From contig DGSY01000053.1 in assembly GCA_002394125.1 (NCBI GenBank), positions 1 through 20,684 of the forward strand: a DNA stretch of 20,684 bases, in the 5' to 3' direction. Shown here piece by piece: positions 1-7,828 of the stretch. The notes below the pieces were generated by a model. That model was not told the origin of the DNA and did not search any database. It worked only from the letters and a program-made list of their open reading frames with translations. A program made the translations under genes and the position numbers. The first letter of the stretch is position 1. Every line of letters begins with the position of its first letter. This DNA is from Ruminococcus sp. UBA4350 (GTDB lineage: Bacteria; Bacillota; Clostridia; Oscillospirales; Ruminococcaceae).

Positions 1-376
1 CGGCGTTATGAACATCATGCTGGTGAGCATCACGGAGCGCACGCGAGAGATCGGCATCCGCAAGGCAGTCGGCGCAAAGAGCGGCATCATCCGGACGCAG
101 TTCATCATTGAGGCGATCATACTCTGTCTGATCGGCGGCATCATCGGCGTGCTGATCGGCATACTGAACGGCTATCTGATCGGTCTGCTCGGCAGCTATC
201 TGCTGAACAATCTGGTGCCGGACTATGCGGATTATATCACGATCTCGGTGCATCCGTCTCTGGCCGCGATCCTGATCTCGCTGGGATTCTCCTGTCTGGT
301 CGGCGTATTTTTCGGCAGCTATCCGGCATCGAAGGCCGCAAAGCTCGATCCGATCGAAGCACTGCGCTATGAATGA
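1..376 (+). CDS. ABC transporter permease, FtsX/MacB family (3' end, partial)
   Basis: This is the C-terminal part of a MacB/FtsX-type permease whose start lies left of the window. The frame is open from base 2, and the visible protein begins G-V-M-N-I-M-L-V-S followed by TERTREIGIRKAVGAK, the conserved cytoplasmic motif of the FtsX domain just before the last membrane segments. Two to three hydrophobic segments follow (roughly residues 32-60 and 84-108 counted from the methionine at base 8), and the protein ends ASKAAKLDPIEALRYE, the classic family terminus. Such permeases work with an ATP-binding subunit, normally encoded just upstream, and often with a membrane-fusion protein, to export peptides, lipoproteins or antimicrobials. 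The substrate cannot be told from this fragment. The family call is secure; the methionine at base 8 is internal and not the true start. Confidence 0.93.
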   Translation, partial: GVMNIMLVSITERTREIGIRKAVGAKSGIIRTQFIIEAIILCLIGGIIGVLIGILNGYLIGLLGSYLLNNLVPDYADYITISVHPSLAAILISLGFSCLVGVFFGSYPASKAAKLDPIEALRYE

Positions 377-450
377 GCCATCGGGCAGTGCCTATTGTTT
401 GGTCAGGGAAAATCTCGTTTCGCTGCCGGCGAGTCATCCAAAGTTTAGGT

Positions 451-517
451 CAAGCCTTTTCAAAGGCTTGCGGGATTCCAAAGGGCAGAGCCCTTTGGCC
501 GCCCTCCGCAGAGGGCG
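451..517. repeat. cluster of three adjacent perfect hairpins (probable dispersed intergenic repeat)
   Basis: Three inverted repeats lie back to back. The first has arms 451-459 and 462-470 (CAAGCCTTT/AAAGGCTTG, 2-base loop). The second has arms 478-486 and 490-498 (CCAAAGGGC/GCCCTTTGG, 3-base loop). The third has arms 500-506 and 511-517 (CGCCCTC/GAGGGCG, 4-base loop). None has a strong U-tract right behind it, so this is not a plain terminator. The motif with AGAGCCCTTTGG and CCCTCCGCAGAGGG resembles intergenic palindromic repeats that I recall being common in Ruminococcaceae genomes. Only one copy is in this window, so the dispersed nature is inferred. Confidence 0.5.
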
Positions 518-576
518 AAACACCCCACCTTTTTGTAAGAGAATCCAACCGTATTTTTATTAGCCCAACTAAAATC

Positions 577-604
577 CCCGGCCATGCAATCAAGCATAGC
601 CGGG
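577..604. terminator. probable bidirectional terminator between convergent genes
   Basis: The arms CCCGGC-C-ATGC (577-587) and GCAT-A-GCCGGG (594-604) form an interrupted 10-pair stem with a 6-base loop. It is flanked by AAAAT on the left and AATTTGTTTT on the right, so it has a modest U-rich tail in either direction. It lies between the convergent ABC permease gene and the symporter gene, 53 bases past the end of the latter. Confidence 0.55.
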
Positions 605-656
605 AATTTGTTTTGTATGATACCTGCCGGAGCCGCGCAATGAACGGGCGCGGGCA

Positions 657-2075
657 TTATTTCCAGAAGCTCAGTACCTCGGTGTCAATACCGATATCCT
701 TTGCCAGAAAATGCGGATCGCGGCCGGCCTTTTTCTGCTTCTCATAATCCCGCAGCGCCGCAAAGACCTGCTTGGACAGCATGAAGCAGCAGGGGATATT
801 GATGAGCGTCATGAGTCCCATTGTGATATCCGCGATCGTCCACGCAAAACTCATTTCCATGAGCGCTCCCGCGAAGATCACGGCGATGCAGAAGATATAG
901 AAGCCGGTCATGAAGCGCTTGGAGGGCGGCTTTTTGCCGTTGAGATAGATCAGCGCATTGTCCACATAATAGAGATTGCCGAGCAGCGTCGTGAATGCGA
1001 ACAGCACCATTGCGGCGGTGATAAAGACCGGCCCGACGCTGCCGAAAACCGTCGAGATCGCGTTCTGCACATACATCGCACCGGAAACGGATTCGTTATA
1101 GGGCGTGTTCGTGCTGAGACACATGAACGCAGTCGCGGTGCAGAGCAAAATCGTGTCGATATAGACGGAGACCGTCTGCACGAGTCCCTGCTTGACGGGA
1201 TGCGTGACATCTGCGGAGGCGGAGGCATTCGGCGCGGAGCCGACACCCGCTTCATTGGAGTAAAGGCCGCGCTTGATGCCCATGACCAGACAGCTTCCGG
1301 CCAGTCCGCCGAGGATCGAGCGGAAATCAAATGCGTCCGCAAAGATAAGCGCAAACATATGCGGGATATTTGTGATATTCGCGAAAATGATGATGAGCGA
1401 GATCAGCACATAGGCGATGCCCATGAACGGCACGATCTTCTCGGTCAGCTTGATGATGCGCTTGCCGCCGCCCATGATGCAGTAGCCGACCGTGACCGCG
1501 AGGATGATGCCGACAATGACCGGCGTGATCTTCGCGTCATAGAAGCTGTAGACCTCAAAGGTGGACTGCAAATTGTAGGAGCAGAGCAGATTGAAGCCGA
1601 CTGCATAGGTCGCGATCAGGAAGATGCAGAAAAGCACGGAGATCAGCGGCTTTTTCAGCGCTTCCTCGATGTAGTAGGCGGGGCCGCCGTAGCAGCTGCC
1701 GTCCGGATTCTTCCGCTTGTAGATCTGCGCGAGCGTACTTTCGACAAAAGCCGATGCCGCGCCGATGATGCACATCAGCCACATCCAGAAGCAGGCGCCC
1801 GGCCCGCCGATGCAGATCGCAGTCGAAACGCCGACGATATTGCCGGTGCCGACGCGGGATGCCGTCGAGACAATCAGTGCCTGAAAGGATGAGACCTTCT
1901 GTTCACCCTTCGGCTTTTCGACGATCAGCCGGCAGGCTTCGCCGAACAGACGGATCTGCGCGAACCGCGTACGGAATGAGAAGTACAGTCCGGCAGCGGC
2001 AAGGATGATGATAAGCACCGGGTAATACATCACGTCGTCGATCTTGTTGAGTATGTTCATGAGACTGTCGAGCAT
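657..2075 (-). CDS. alsT: sodium:alanine/glycine symporter, AGCS family
   Basis: A 472-residue polytopic membrane protein of the AGCS (alanine or glycine:cation symporter) family, which imports small neutral amino acids with sodium. It has about ten to eleven hydrophobic segments and the usual family length of 450-500. Family hallmarks are the segment STASRVGTGNIVGVSTAI near residues 70-87, the stretch GLYSNEAGVGSAPNASAS near residues 270-287, and a C-terminus with a short charged tail. The start is supported by AAGGAGG eight bases or fewer upstream (2078-2087, read on the minus strand) and by a strong promoter at 2131-2159. It is a single-gene unit: the lipoprotein gene upstream on the same strand ends in its own terminator. 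Family confidence is high; the exact substrate (alanine versus glycine) is inferred. Confidence 0.93.
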   Translation of the reverse strand: MLDSLMNILNKIDDVMYYPVLIIILAAAGLYFSFRTRFAQIRLFGEACRLIVEKPKGEQKVSSFQALIVSTASRVGTGNIVGVSTAICIGGPGACFWMWLMCIIGAASAFVESTLAQIYKRKNPDGSCYGGPAYYIEEALKKPLISVLFCIFLIATYAVGFNLLCSYNLQSTFEVYSFYDAKITPVIVGIILAVTVGYCIMGGGKRIIKLTEKIVPFMGIAYVLISLIIIFANITNIPHMFALIFADAFDFRSILGGLAGSCLVMGIKRGLYSNEAGVGSAPNASASADVTHPVKQGLVQTVSVYIDTILLCTATAFMCLSTNTPYNESVSGAMYVQNAISTVFGSVGPVFITAAMVLFAFTTLLGNLYYVDNALIYLNGKKPPSKRFMTGFYIFCIAVIFAGALMEMSFAWTIADITMGLMTLINIPCCFMLSKQVFAALRDYEKQKKAGRDPHFLAKDIGIDTEVLSFWK

Positions 2076-2130
2076 GGTTTCCTCCTTCGGTCTGGCTGTG
2101 GATTTCGGTCGGGCTGCGGGGGATAATTAT

Positions 2131-2159
2131 ATTATACATGATTTCGACGGGCTCGTCAA
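2131..2159 (-). promoter_or_regulatory. sigma-A promoter of the AGCS symporter gene
   Basis: On the minus strand, TTGACG (2159-2154), a 17-base spacer and TATAAT (2136-2131) match the vegetative consensus at 11 of 12 positions. The predicted leader is about 50 nt and ends in the AAGGAGG ribosome binding site. Confidence 0.8.
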
Positions 2160-2192
2160 GTTAAAATATGCAAAGTGTGGATTCCGTGCAGC

Positions 2193-2224
2193 AAAAAAAG
2201 AGCAGCTCCCGTTCAGGGAACTGC
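2193..2224 (-). terminator. intrinsic terminator of the lipoprotein gene
   Basis: Read on the minus strand, GCAGTTCCC, a TGAAC loop and GGGAGCTGC (one G-U pair) are followed by a T followed by C and a run of seven T. It begins 20 bases after the stop codon of the lipoprotein gene. Confidence 0.85.
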
Positions 2225-2244
2225 CCTTGTATCATGCGGTGATA

Positions 2245-3114
2245 TCAGCCCTCGCTGGATTCAGCTGCCGCAGAGGATTCCGCAGCTGCATCGGATTCTG
2301 CTGCTGCCTCAGAGGATTCTGCTGCTGCTTCGGATTCCTCAGCTGCCGCATCCTTCTTTTCCTCGCCGGCAGCTGCGCCCGCTGCATCGGTGCCGGTGAC
2401 CTCGAAGTCAACCTCGATCTTCTGCCACTTCTTGAAATCGGCAGGATCAACGATCTGGGAGGAATACTCGCCGAAATCGCCGGTGACTGCGCCGTCAGCG
2501 GTGTGCGCATCGTCCGGGAAGTTGTTCACCCACTGGTTGTAGATATTTGCGCGCATTTCCTTGCCGTCATCGGAGGAGGTATAGTTCTTTGCGTTCATCG
2601 TGATCGGCTTGCCGTCCATGCGGATCTCCTTGATCTCGATGCACATATTCGGGTAGAGCGTGGTGCCGCCCTTGACGATAACAGCCGCAAAGGAAAGGCC
2701 GTCGCAGCGGTAGTCGCCGTTAGCGTCGCCGCCGATGTCGAACTGGCAGCCCTTGGTGCCTGCATCGACGCTGACCGTATAGGTGCCGTCGCCGGTGATC
2801 TCCGGTACGCCTGCGGCATAGGTCATGAGCGAATTGGCAGTGCCGTCGTAGCTGACATAGAACTGGCCGTCATTGATATAGAGGAATGCGTGGCCGTCCT
2901 CAGCAACGACCGGCTCCTCAAATTCGATATCCTCTGCTGCAACGGATTCCGCTGCAGCAGAGCTTTCCGGCGCGGTGGTCTCAGCTGCGCTGGATTCTGC
3001 CGCGGTGGTCTCAGCGACAGAGGGTTCTGCCTGAGAGGAGGATTCGCCGCAGGCCGTACAGACAGCGAGCAGCACAGAGGATGCGGCGAGTGCCGCAAAA
3101 AGCTTCTTGTTCAT
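2245..3114 (-). CDS. putative lipoprotein with Ala/Glu/Ser-rich flanking regions
   Basis: A 289-residue secreted protein. The N-terminus MNKKLFAALAASSVLLAV, followed by C-T-A-C-G, is a lipoprotein-type signal peptide, with Cys22 the likely lipidated residue. Residues 23-61 are a low-complexity spacer rich in Ala, Glu, Ser and Thr. Residues about 62-240 form one folded, beta-rich domain with many aromatic and Gly residues (for example AFLYINDGQFYVSYDG and ITGDGTYTVSVDAG), which suggests a beta-sandwich ligand- or carbohydrate-binding module. I do not recognise the family. Residues about 241-289 are almost only Ala, Glu and Ser in AAAESSE-type repeats, so a single domain is held between two flexible acidic tails. 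It is monocistronic, with its own promoter and terminator. The start is the only one that gives a signal peptide; the AGAGG site 9 or more bases upstream is weak. Function unknown. Confidence 0.8.
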   Translation of the reverse strand: MNKKLFAALAASSVLLAVCTACGESSSQAEPSVAETTAAESSAAETTAPESSAAAESVAAEDIEFEEPVVAEDGHAFLYINDGQFYVSYDGTANSLMTYAAGVPEITGDGTYTVSVDAGTKGCQFDIGGDANGDYRCDGLSFAAVIVKGGTTLYPNMCIEIKEIRMDGKPITMNAKNYTSSDDGKEMRANIYNQWVNNFPDDAHTADGAVTGDFGEYSSQIVDPADFKKWQKIEVDFEVTGTDAAGAAAGEEKKDAAAEESEAAAESSEAAAESDAAAESSAAAESSEG

Positions 3115-3206
3115 GATTCAAAACCTCTTTCCTGTATGTTTGGGTGGATATATGTATCTCCGGTGCAGTGCGGACGATTCCGTCATACATCTCCTGCACT
3201 GATTTT

Positions 3207-3235
3207 ATGATACAACATTTTGATTGAAATCGCAA
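3207..3235 (-). promoter_or_regulatory. sigma-A promoter of the lipoprotein gene
   Basis: On the minus strand, TTGCGA (3235-3230), a 17-base spacer and TATCAT (3212-3207) lie about 92 bases upstream of the lipoprotein start. The leader in between contains GTGCAG/CTGCAC complementary segments that could fold. The rest of the region up to 3450 is AT-rich and holds no gene I can support; a short palindrome TTCAATTTGAA lies at 3338-3348. Confidence 0.65.
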
Positions 3236-3451
3236 GTGGAAAAAAGACGAATATTTATGCGTCAATGTGCGTATATTTAAGCAAAATCTACAAAATCTAA
3301 ATAAATTGAAACGAGAAAAAGTAATCCTGCACAAAGATTCAATTTGAAATTTGATGATTTTGTTGATTGTATATTACAGAAAGGAAAGTGATAGTCGGAT
3401 TCCGCATTCTGTCCAAATATTTTTATACAGAAAGTTTTTTTTATTCAGGTA

Positions 3452-3480
3452 TTTACAAATCTAAAAAGATGTGATATAAT
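3452..3480 (+). promoter_or_regulatory. sigma-A promoter of the LacI-family regulator gene
   Basis: TTTACA (3452-3457), 17 bases and a perfect TATAAT (3475-3480). The predicted transcript starts near 3487 and has a leader of about 90 nt. Confidence 0.8.
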
Positions 3481-3511
3481 AAAGAAAAATGCGGCATCGC
3501 ATATTGCGCGT

Positions 3512-3534
3512 TCTATATACTATTTATATATAGA
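3512..3534. promoter_or_regulatory. inverted repeat in the leader of the LacI-family gene, possible autoregulatory operator
   Basis: TCTATATA (3512-3519) and TATATAGA (3527-3534) are perfect 8-base arms separated by 7 bases, about 25 bases past the predicted transcription start. A second small dyad, CGCA-TAT-TGCG, lies just upstream at 3498-3508. LacI-family repressors often bind dyads near their own promoter, but neither site shows the classic central CG of that family, so the assignment is tentative. Confidence 0.35.
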
Positions 3535-3578
3535 GAGAAACGGCGGTATGCAGCTGCAAAGCGAGGGAGGGACTGCCG

Positions 3579-4607
3579 GTGAAAAACGGAATTCGTATGT
3601 CAGATATCGCAAAGGAGCTTGGTGTCAGTGTGGTGACGGTCTCCAATGCGCTGAATGACCGCGGCGGCGTCAGCGAGGAGATGCGGCGCAGGGTAAAAGC
3701 ACTTGCCTCGGAACTGGGCTACCGTCCGTCGGCACCGCGCACGCCCCGCAAGACGGTCTCCGCCGTGCAGGAGCAGGGCGGCAGCATCGGCATACTGACA
3801 AGTCAGCGCTTTGCGGATGTCCGCGGCACATTTTACTGGTTCCTGACCGCCGGCGTATCCAAGGAGCTGACAAACTGCAATCTCTATTCGGTCTATGAAA
3901 GTGTCTCGGAGGAGGATGAGCGAAACTGCGTGCTCCCGCGGATCGTGACAGACCGGCAGGTGCGCGGACTGATCGTTGTCGGCCAGCTTGCAGCGGGTTA
4001 TCTGGAACGGCTGACGGCGGTGCATATCCCGACGCTCTTCTTGGATTTCTACGATCAGCACAGCGGAATTGATTCTGTTGTATCAGATAACTATTACGAC
4101 AGCTACCTCATGACAGAGCAGCTCGTGTCACTCGGACACAAACGGATCGGCTTCATCGGTACGGTCACTGCGACGAGCAGTATCCATGACCGCTTCCTCG
4201 GCTATATTAAATGCCTGATGGAGCATCGGATCCCCTATGAGCAGAAATGGACACTGGATGACCGCGGCGAGAACGGACTCAATCTGCCGGAGATCGCATT
4301 TCCGGAGGACGATATGCCGACCGCATTCGTCTGCAACTGCGATGAGACCGCGTTCCGCGTGATCGGCGCGCTTCAGCGCAAGGGCTACCGCGTGCCGGAG
4401 GATATCTCCGTCACCGGCTACGATAACTATACCGTTTCCGATATGTGCGTTCCGGCGATCACGACCGTGGAGGTCGATCTTGCGGAGATGGCGCACACCG
4501 CCGTGACGCAGCTGCTCAAGCGGATCGACGATCCGCAGAGGCCGCCGGCACGCTATGTGATCCCCGGACGGATCATTATGAAACAGTCAATTACGGCACC
4601 AAAATGA
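3579..4607 (+). CDS. LacI-family transcriptional regulator
   Basis: A 342-residue protein with the full LacI/GalR layout. Residues 6-25 form the helix-turn-helix (MSDIAKELGVSVVTVSNALN), followed by the hinge helix region, with ELGYRPS near residues 47-53. The rest is a periplasmic-binding-protein-like effector domain, including VSLGHKRIGFIGT (near residues 183-195), the PEDISVTGYDN segment and the ITTVEVDLAEMA segment near the end. The GTG start has GAGGGAGG 8-14 bases upstream; the in-frame ATG at 3597 would also keep the DNA-binding domain but is less well placed. Proteins of this family usually repress sugar-uptake or glycan-degradation genes and release DNA on sugar binding. No sugar transporter is adjacent. 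Its nearest downstream target would be the pilus operon that starts 50 bases later with its own promoter, and the lyase at the right edge is another candidate. The effector is unknown. Confidence 0.93.
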   Translation: MKNGIRMSDIAKELGVSVVTVSNALNDRGGVSEEMRRRVKALASELGYRPSAPRTPRKTVSAVQEQGGSIGILTSQRFADVRGTFYWFLTAGVSKELTNCNLYSVYESVSEEDERNCVLPRIVTDRQVRGLIVVGQLAAGYLERLTAVHIPTLFLDFYDQHSGIDSVVSDNYYDSYLMTEQLVSLGHKRIGFIGTVTATSSIHDRFLGYIKCLMEHRIPYEQKWTLDDRGENGLNLPEIAFPEDDMPTAFVCNCDETAFRVIGALQRKGYRVPEDISVTGYDNYTVSDMCVPAITTVEVDLAEMAHTAVTQLLKRIDDPQRPPARYVIPGRIIMKQSITAPK

Positions 4608-4657
4608 ATTTGGTCGAAACGCCTAAAAATAGCCGCTAAATTTTGTTTGATAAATTA

Positions 4658-4686
4658 TTGCAATCGCAAAATTTATGTGGTATAAT
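4658..4686 (+). promoter_or_regulatory. sigma-A promoter of the pilC-pilM/N-pilO-minor pilin operon
   Basis: TTGCAA (4658-4663), 17 bases and TATAAT (4681-4686). An imperfect dyad TAAATT-a-TTGC/GCAA-AATTTA (4651-4675) covers the -35 element and could be an operator. No terminator separates this from the LacI-type gene, so some read-through from it is possible. Confidence 0.75.
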
Positions 4687-4692
4687 ATCCCT

Positions 4693-4887
4693 ATGGATCT
4701 ATGTGTGGCTATTGCTATGCCCATTTGCAGATCGCCCTTGCAGAACGGCCGCCGGTACACGGCAGCTCCGGAATGCGGAAATCTGGTCTGGGTGCGGTTG
4801 CACACGGATAATACAAAAAGAAGGAAAGCGGCTCCGCTCGCCGCCGGACTTCGAGATCACATTTTGAGGCTTGCAGGAGGTGGTTTT
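4693..4887 (+). other. long 5' leader of the pilus operon, no riboswitch class recognised
   Basis: About 195 nt lie between the predicted transcription start and the pilC start. The leader is GC-rich compared with the promoter and contains several short dyads, including GTGC-GGTT-GCAC at 4792-4803 and AGCG-GCTC-CGCT in the 4820-4845 stretch. It does not match the conserved core of the c-di-GMP-I riboswitch. The in-frame open reading through it has no similarity to PilC and is not likely to be translated. Confidence 0.35.
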
Positions 4888-6087
4888 ATGCCAATGAGTT
4901 TTGCTTATACAGCAAAGGATGCAGTCGGTAATGTCCGCAAGGGCGTTATGACAGCAGCAGATGAGCAGGAATTTCTGGCAAAAATCCGAGAAAAGGGAAT
5001 GTTTGTCACCGAATACAAGGAGCGTCAGACGAACACCAAGACACTGAAGAAATTCAAGACAAGAGACTTGGCGTTCGCGACCCGTCAGATGGCAGCTATG
5101 CTGACTTCCGGTCTGACACTGGTCAAGGCACTTGATATTCTCTGCAAAGAGCAGGAGAGCGAGGCTGCTCGAAACGTATGGCGCGATGTCTATGAAAACG
5201 TGCAGAAGGGCGAATCCTTCTCGGATGCACTGGAAGTTCACGGCAGCGTCTTCCCGACCCTGATGACATCAATGGTCGGCGCCGGTGAATCGTCCGGTCA
5301 GATGGACATTATCATGCAGCGTCTCAGTGACTACTACGCAAACCAGAACAAGCTGGCAAACACCATCAAGAGCGCGATGGTCTACCCGATCATCCTCGTC
5401 GTCCTGACAGTTGCAGTTGTCATCGGCGTTTTCGTCTTTATCATGCCGACATTTGAAGACCTCTATGACGATCCGAACCAGATGCCCGGCCTTTCCAAGG
5501 CGATGATGAATATCGGTAAATTCCTTGTTGCACACTGGATCATTCTGCTCCTTATTGTGGCGGCAGTGGTCTTTGCTTTCATCTATGCTTTGAAGCTGCC
5601 TGACGTCCGATTGAAATGGGACCGCTTCATTATAAAAGGCCCGGCGTTCGGCAAGCTCGTCGTCAAGATCTACACCGCCCGCTTCGCACAGACAATGGCT
5701 TCTCTGTATTCCTCCGGTCTGCCGATGGTCGAGTGCCTGAAGCGTTCTGCGGATACGCTGAACAACTCCTACATCTCCCTGAAGTTCCGCGATATCATTG
5801 ATGAGGTCAAGAGCGGTGAAACGCTCAGCTCCTCGATCCAGAGAGCTGATATCTTCGACTCCATGTTCTGCTCGATCATATTCGTCGGTGAGGAAGCCGG
5901 CGCGCTGGATGATATCCTCGCGAAGACCGCTGAATACTACGATGAAGAAGCAGACTCCGCTGTCAAGCGTCTCTGCTCGCTGCTCGAGCCGGTCATGCTG
6001 ATCGTCCTCGGTGTCGTCATCGGTCTCGTCTGCGGCGCGTTCTTCCCGGCTCTGTACGATTCCATCGGCCATATCGAGAATTCGTAA
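4888..6087 (+). CDS. pilC: type IV pilus inner-membrane platform protein PilC (GspF family)
   Basis: A 399-residue platform protein that couples the cytoplasmic PilB/PilT motors to pilin insertion or removal. The start at 4888 is chosen because AGGAGG ends 7 bases upstream and the protein then opens with the family's N-terminal FAYTAKDAVGNVRKG; the frame is open further upstream but codes for nothing PilC-like. Two GspF domains follow, at about residues 65-190 (RDLAFATRQMAAMLTSGL, then the duplicated helical bundle) and about 270-392 (KIYTARFAQTMASLYSSGLP). Membrane segments are at about 166-190, 213-236 and 368-388. The length equals the family norm. It is the first gene of the operon and is followed by an 88-base gap that contains a very stable hairpin. 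Confidence is high. Confidence 0.96.
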   Translation: MPMSFAYTAKDAVGNVRKGVMTAADEQEFLAKIREKGMFVTEYKERQTNTKTLKKFKTRDLAFATRQMAAMLTSGLTLVKALDILCKEQESEAARNVWRDVYENVQKGESFSDALEVHGSVFPTLMTSMVGAGESSGQMDIIMQRLSDYYANQNKLANTIKSAMVYPIILVVLTVAVVIGVFVFIMPTFEDLYDDPNQMPGLSKAMMNIGKFLVAHWIILLLIVAAVVFAFIYALKLPDVRLKWDRFIIKGPAFGKLVVKIYTARFAQTMASLYSSGLPMVECLKRSADTLNNSYISLKFRDIIDEVKSGETLSSSIQRADIFDSMFCSIIFVGEEAGALDDILAKTAEYYDEEADSAVKRLCSLLEPVMLIVLGVVIGLVCGAFFPALYDSIGHIENS

Positions 6088-6104
6088 TCCCGATCGAAGC
6101 TCTG

Positions 6105-6130
6105 TGTGCGGCGGCAGCCGCCGCCGCACA
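6105..6130 (+). other. intercistronic hairpin without U-tract, pilC/pilM-N gap
   Basis: TGTGCGGCGGC, loop AGCC and GCCGCCGCACA form a perfect 11-base-pair GC-rich stem 17 bases after the pilC stop. It is followed by TAATCTGATATCC instead of a U run, so full termination is not expected. It more likely protects or delimits the pilC mRNA segment, or causes partial attenuation. Confidence 0.6.
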
Positions 6131-6175
6131 TAATCTGATATCCAAAGAAATAATAATGAGAGGTGGAAATAGCAA

Positions 6176-7828
6176 ATGCTTTCCTTTGACATTACCGACC
6201 GTAATATCAAGATCATTAAGGGAACTGAGAACAACGGCAAGATCCGTATCAGCTCTGCAACAACGCTGAACCTCGAGGAAGAGGTCATTGTCAACGGCCA
6301 TGTCCGTGACGTCCCGCGCCTCGCGACCCAGATCAACCAGGTTCTGCGCACCAATAAGATGCCCGACAAGGAAGCAATCGTCAGCATCTCCTCCAACATG
6401 ACGATCTTCAAGGAGCTGCACATCCAGAAGGCGGATAAGCAGACCGACTTCATGAAGATGGTTCGTGCTGAGATGGCTGCGGCACTCGGCATCGACGAAT
6501 CCTATTCCGTATCCTACATCATCGTCGGCGATTCCGATCAGACAGACGGCGCCGTCAAGGTACTCGCGACCGCCTGCCCGTATGAAGTCGTTGACTGCTA
6601 CAAGCGCGTGTTCAATATGCTGCAGATCAATCTGCGCAGCGTTATGATCGGCTGTAACTGCATCACCAAGGTTCTGCTCGCAGATACCAAGGTCAAGTCC
6701 AAGATGCCGCTGCTCGCTGTCCAGATCGACAACAACTTCATCTCGCTGAACCTCTATGAAAAGGGTCAGCTTTCCTTCTCCCGTTTCGCATCCATTTCTG
6801 CTGAGGACTACGACGATTCCGAGGACTATGTGTTCGAGGCTGTCAACGAGAACATCTTCCGTATGCTCCAGTTCCAGAAGTCCAAGTCCGGCAGCGATCC
6901 GATCGAGAATGTCGTTTTCTACGGCGATACCCATGAGTATGTCCGACTCACGAATGAGCTGGAGAAAATGGGCATCCGCACCAGCATCATCAATGTCCCG
7001 CCGCAGATTCACGGCTATGAGAATCTTGAATTCTCCTCCTATGCCAATGCGATCGGCGCAATGTTCAAGCGCAACAAGGACACAGAGCGCATCAACCTGC
7101 TGGAAACCGATACGGTTAACAACAACCGCATCAAGTCGGATTCCTCCTATGCACTGCTGCTCGGCGTCTGCGCGCTCGCAGCGATCGGCCTCTGCTTTGC
7201 GGGCTGGCTCGTCCTGAAGCTCCAGAACAACTCCGTTCAGAAGGAGATCGACGAATACAAAGCAAAGCAGGAATGCCAGCTGACCAAGTCACTCGATGCA
7301 CAGATCGCAATGCTGGCACAGAAGCAGGCTGCAGTCAATACATATGTTGACGGTGTGACGGATGCCTACAATGCGTTCAAGAGCCGCCCGAAGCCTCAGA
7401 AGTCACAGTATGAGCTGATCGAGAAGACGATTCTCGGCTCAGTTCAGAAGGTTCTTGAGACTGAGGATGAGGAAGCCGCAAAGAAGAAGTGCACATTCCA
7501 GAAGTTCGATTACAGCGGCGGCGTATTTACCATTGAGCTTACGGTTGACCGTGAGAAGGACAATCCGATGTCTACTCTTCCGGAAACGATCATTTCCGAT
7601 CTCCGCTCCAAGAGCGAGATCCAGAATGTGAATTACACCGGCTACAGATATGATGAAGCCGAGAAAACAGCCGATGATGCTGACGATGAGGCGGATGATG
7701 AGGGCAATGACGGCGAAGAGAATGCCAAGAAGGGCATCATCAAGATGGAATTGTCCGTTACAATGAACGGCGACAAGGTTGACATTTTCGCACTTACCCC
7801 GCAGGCGGAAGAGGAGGCAGCACAATGA
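6176..7828 (+). CDS. pilM: PilM-PilN fusion protein of the type IV pilus alignment complex
   Basis: A 550-residue protein joining two proteins that are usually separate. Residues 1-300 look like PilM, the cytoplasmic actin-like component: the N-terminal strand LSFDITDRNIKIIKG, a central AVQIDNNFISLNLYEKGQ, FSRFASIS, and the end YANAIGAMFKR (PilM usually ends in a YA.A.GLALR-like segment). Residues 305-309 read RINLL, the signature by which the cytoplasmic tail of PilN docks on PilM. A single membrane helix (325-347), a coiled-coil-like stretch (350-400) and a ferredoxin-like domain (about 410-540) then give a standard PilN. An acidic insertion at 497-519 (DDADDEADDEG) precedes the last strand. 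The second phosphate-binding segment reads QIDNN rather than DIG, so ATP binding may be degenerate. A GAGAGGTGG site lies 10-17 bases upstream. It overlaps pilO by 4 bases (ATGA), implying translational coupling. The fusion reading rests on one uninterrupted frame. Confidence 0.85.
   Translation: MLSFDITDRNIKIIKGTENNGKIRISSATTLNLEEEVIVNGHVRDVPRLATQINQVLRTNKMPDKEAIVSISSNMTIFKELHIQKADKQTDFMKMVRAEMAAALGIDESYSVSYIIVGDSDQTDGAVKVLATACPYEVVDCYKRVFNMLQINLRSVMIGCNCITKVLLADTKVKSKMPLLAVQIDNNFISLNLYEKGQLSFSRFASISAEDYDDSEDYVFEAVNENIFRMLQFQKSKSGSDPIENVVFYGDTHEYVRLTNELEKMGIRTSIINVPPQIHGYENLEFSSYANAIGAMFKRNKDTERINLLETDTVNNNRIKSDSSYALLLGVCALAAIGLCFAGWLVLKLQNNSVQKEIDEYKAKQECQLTKSLDAQIAMLAQKQAAVNTYVDGVTDAYNAFKSRPKPQKSQYELIEKTILGSVQKVLETEDEEAAKKKCTFQKFDYSGGVFTIELTVDREKDNPMSTLPETIISDLRSKSEIQNVNYTGYRYDEAEKTADDADDEADDEGNDGEENAKKGIIKMELSVTMNGDKVDIFALTPQAEEEAAQ

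Noticed and set aside
711..1892. 393-codon open frame on the plus strand
   Set aside because: Antisense to the AGCS symporter; the His/Arg/Asp/Glu-rich translation has no family features.
4675..4887. N-terminal extension of PilC by 71 residues
   Set aside because: The extension starts at the promoter -10 region and does not resemble PilC. A strong ribosome binding site precedes the ATG at 4888.
4693..4887. c-di-GMP riboswitch in the pilus operon leader
   Set aside because: Such riboswitches control pili in some clostridia, but I find neither the conserved core segments nor the tetraloop-receptor pair of class I here or in the pilA1 leader.
5269..6492. 407-codon open frame on the minus strand
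   Set aside because: Spans pilC and the start of the pilM-N gene in antisense, crosses the intercistronic hairpin, and has no supporting start signal.
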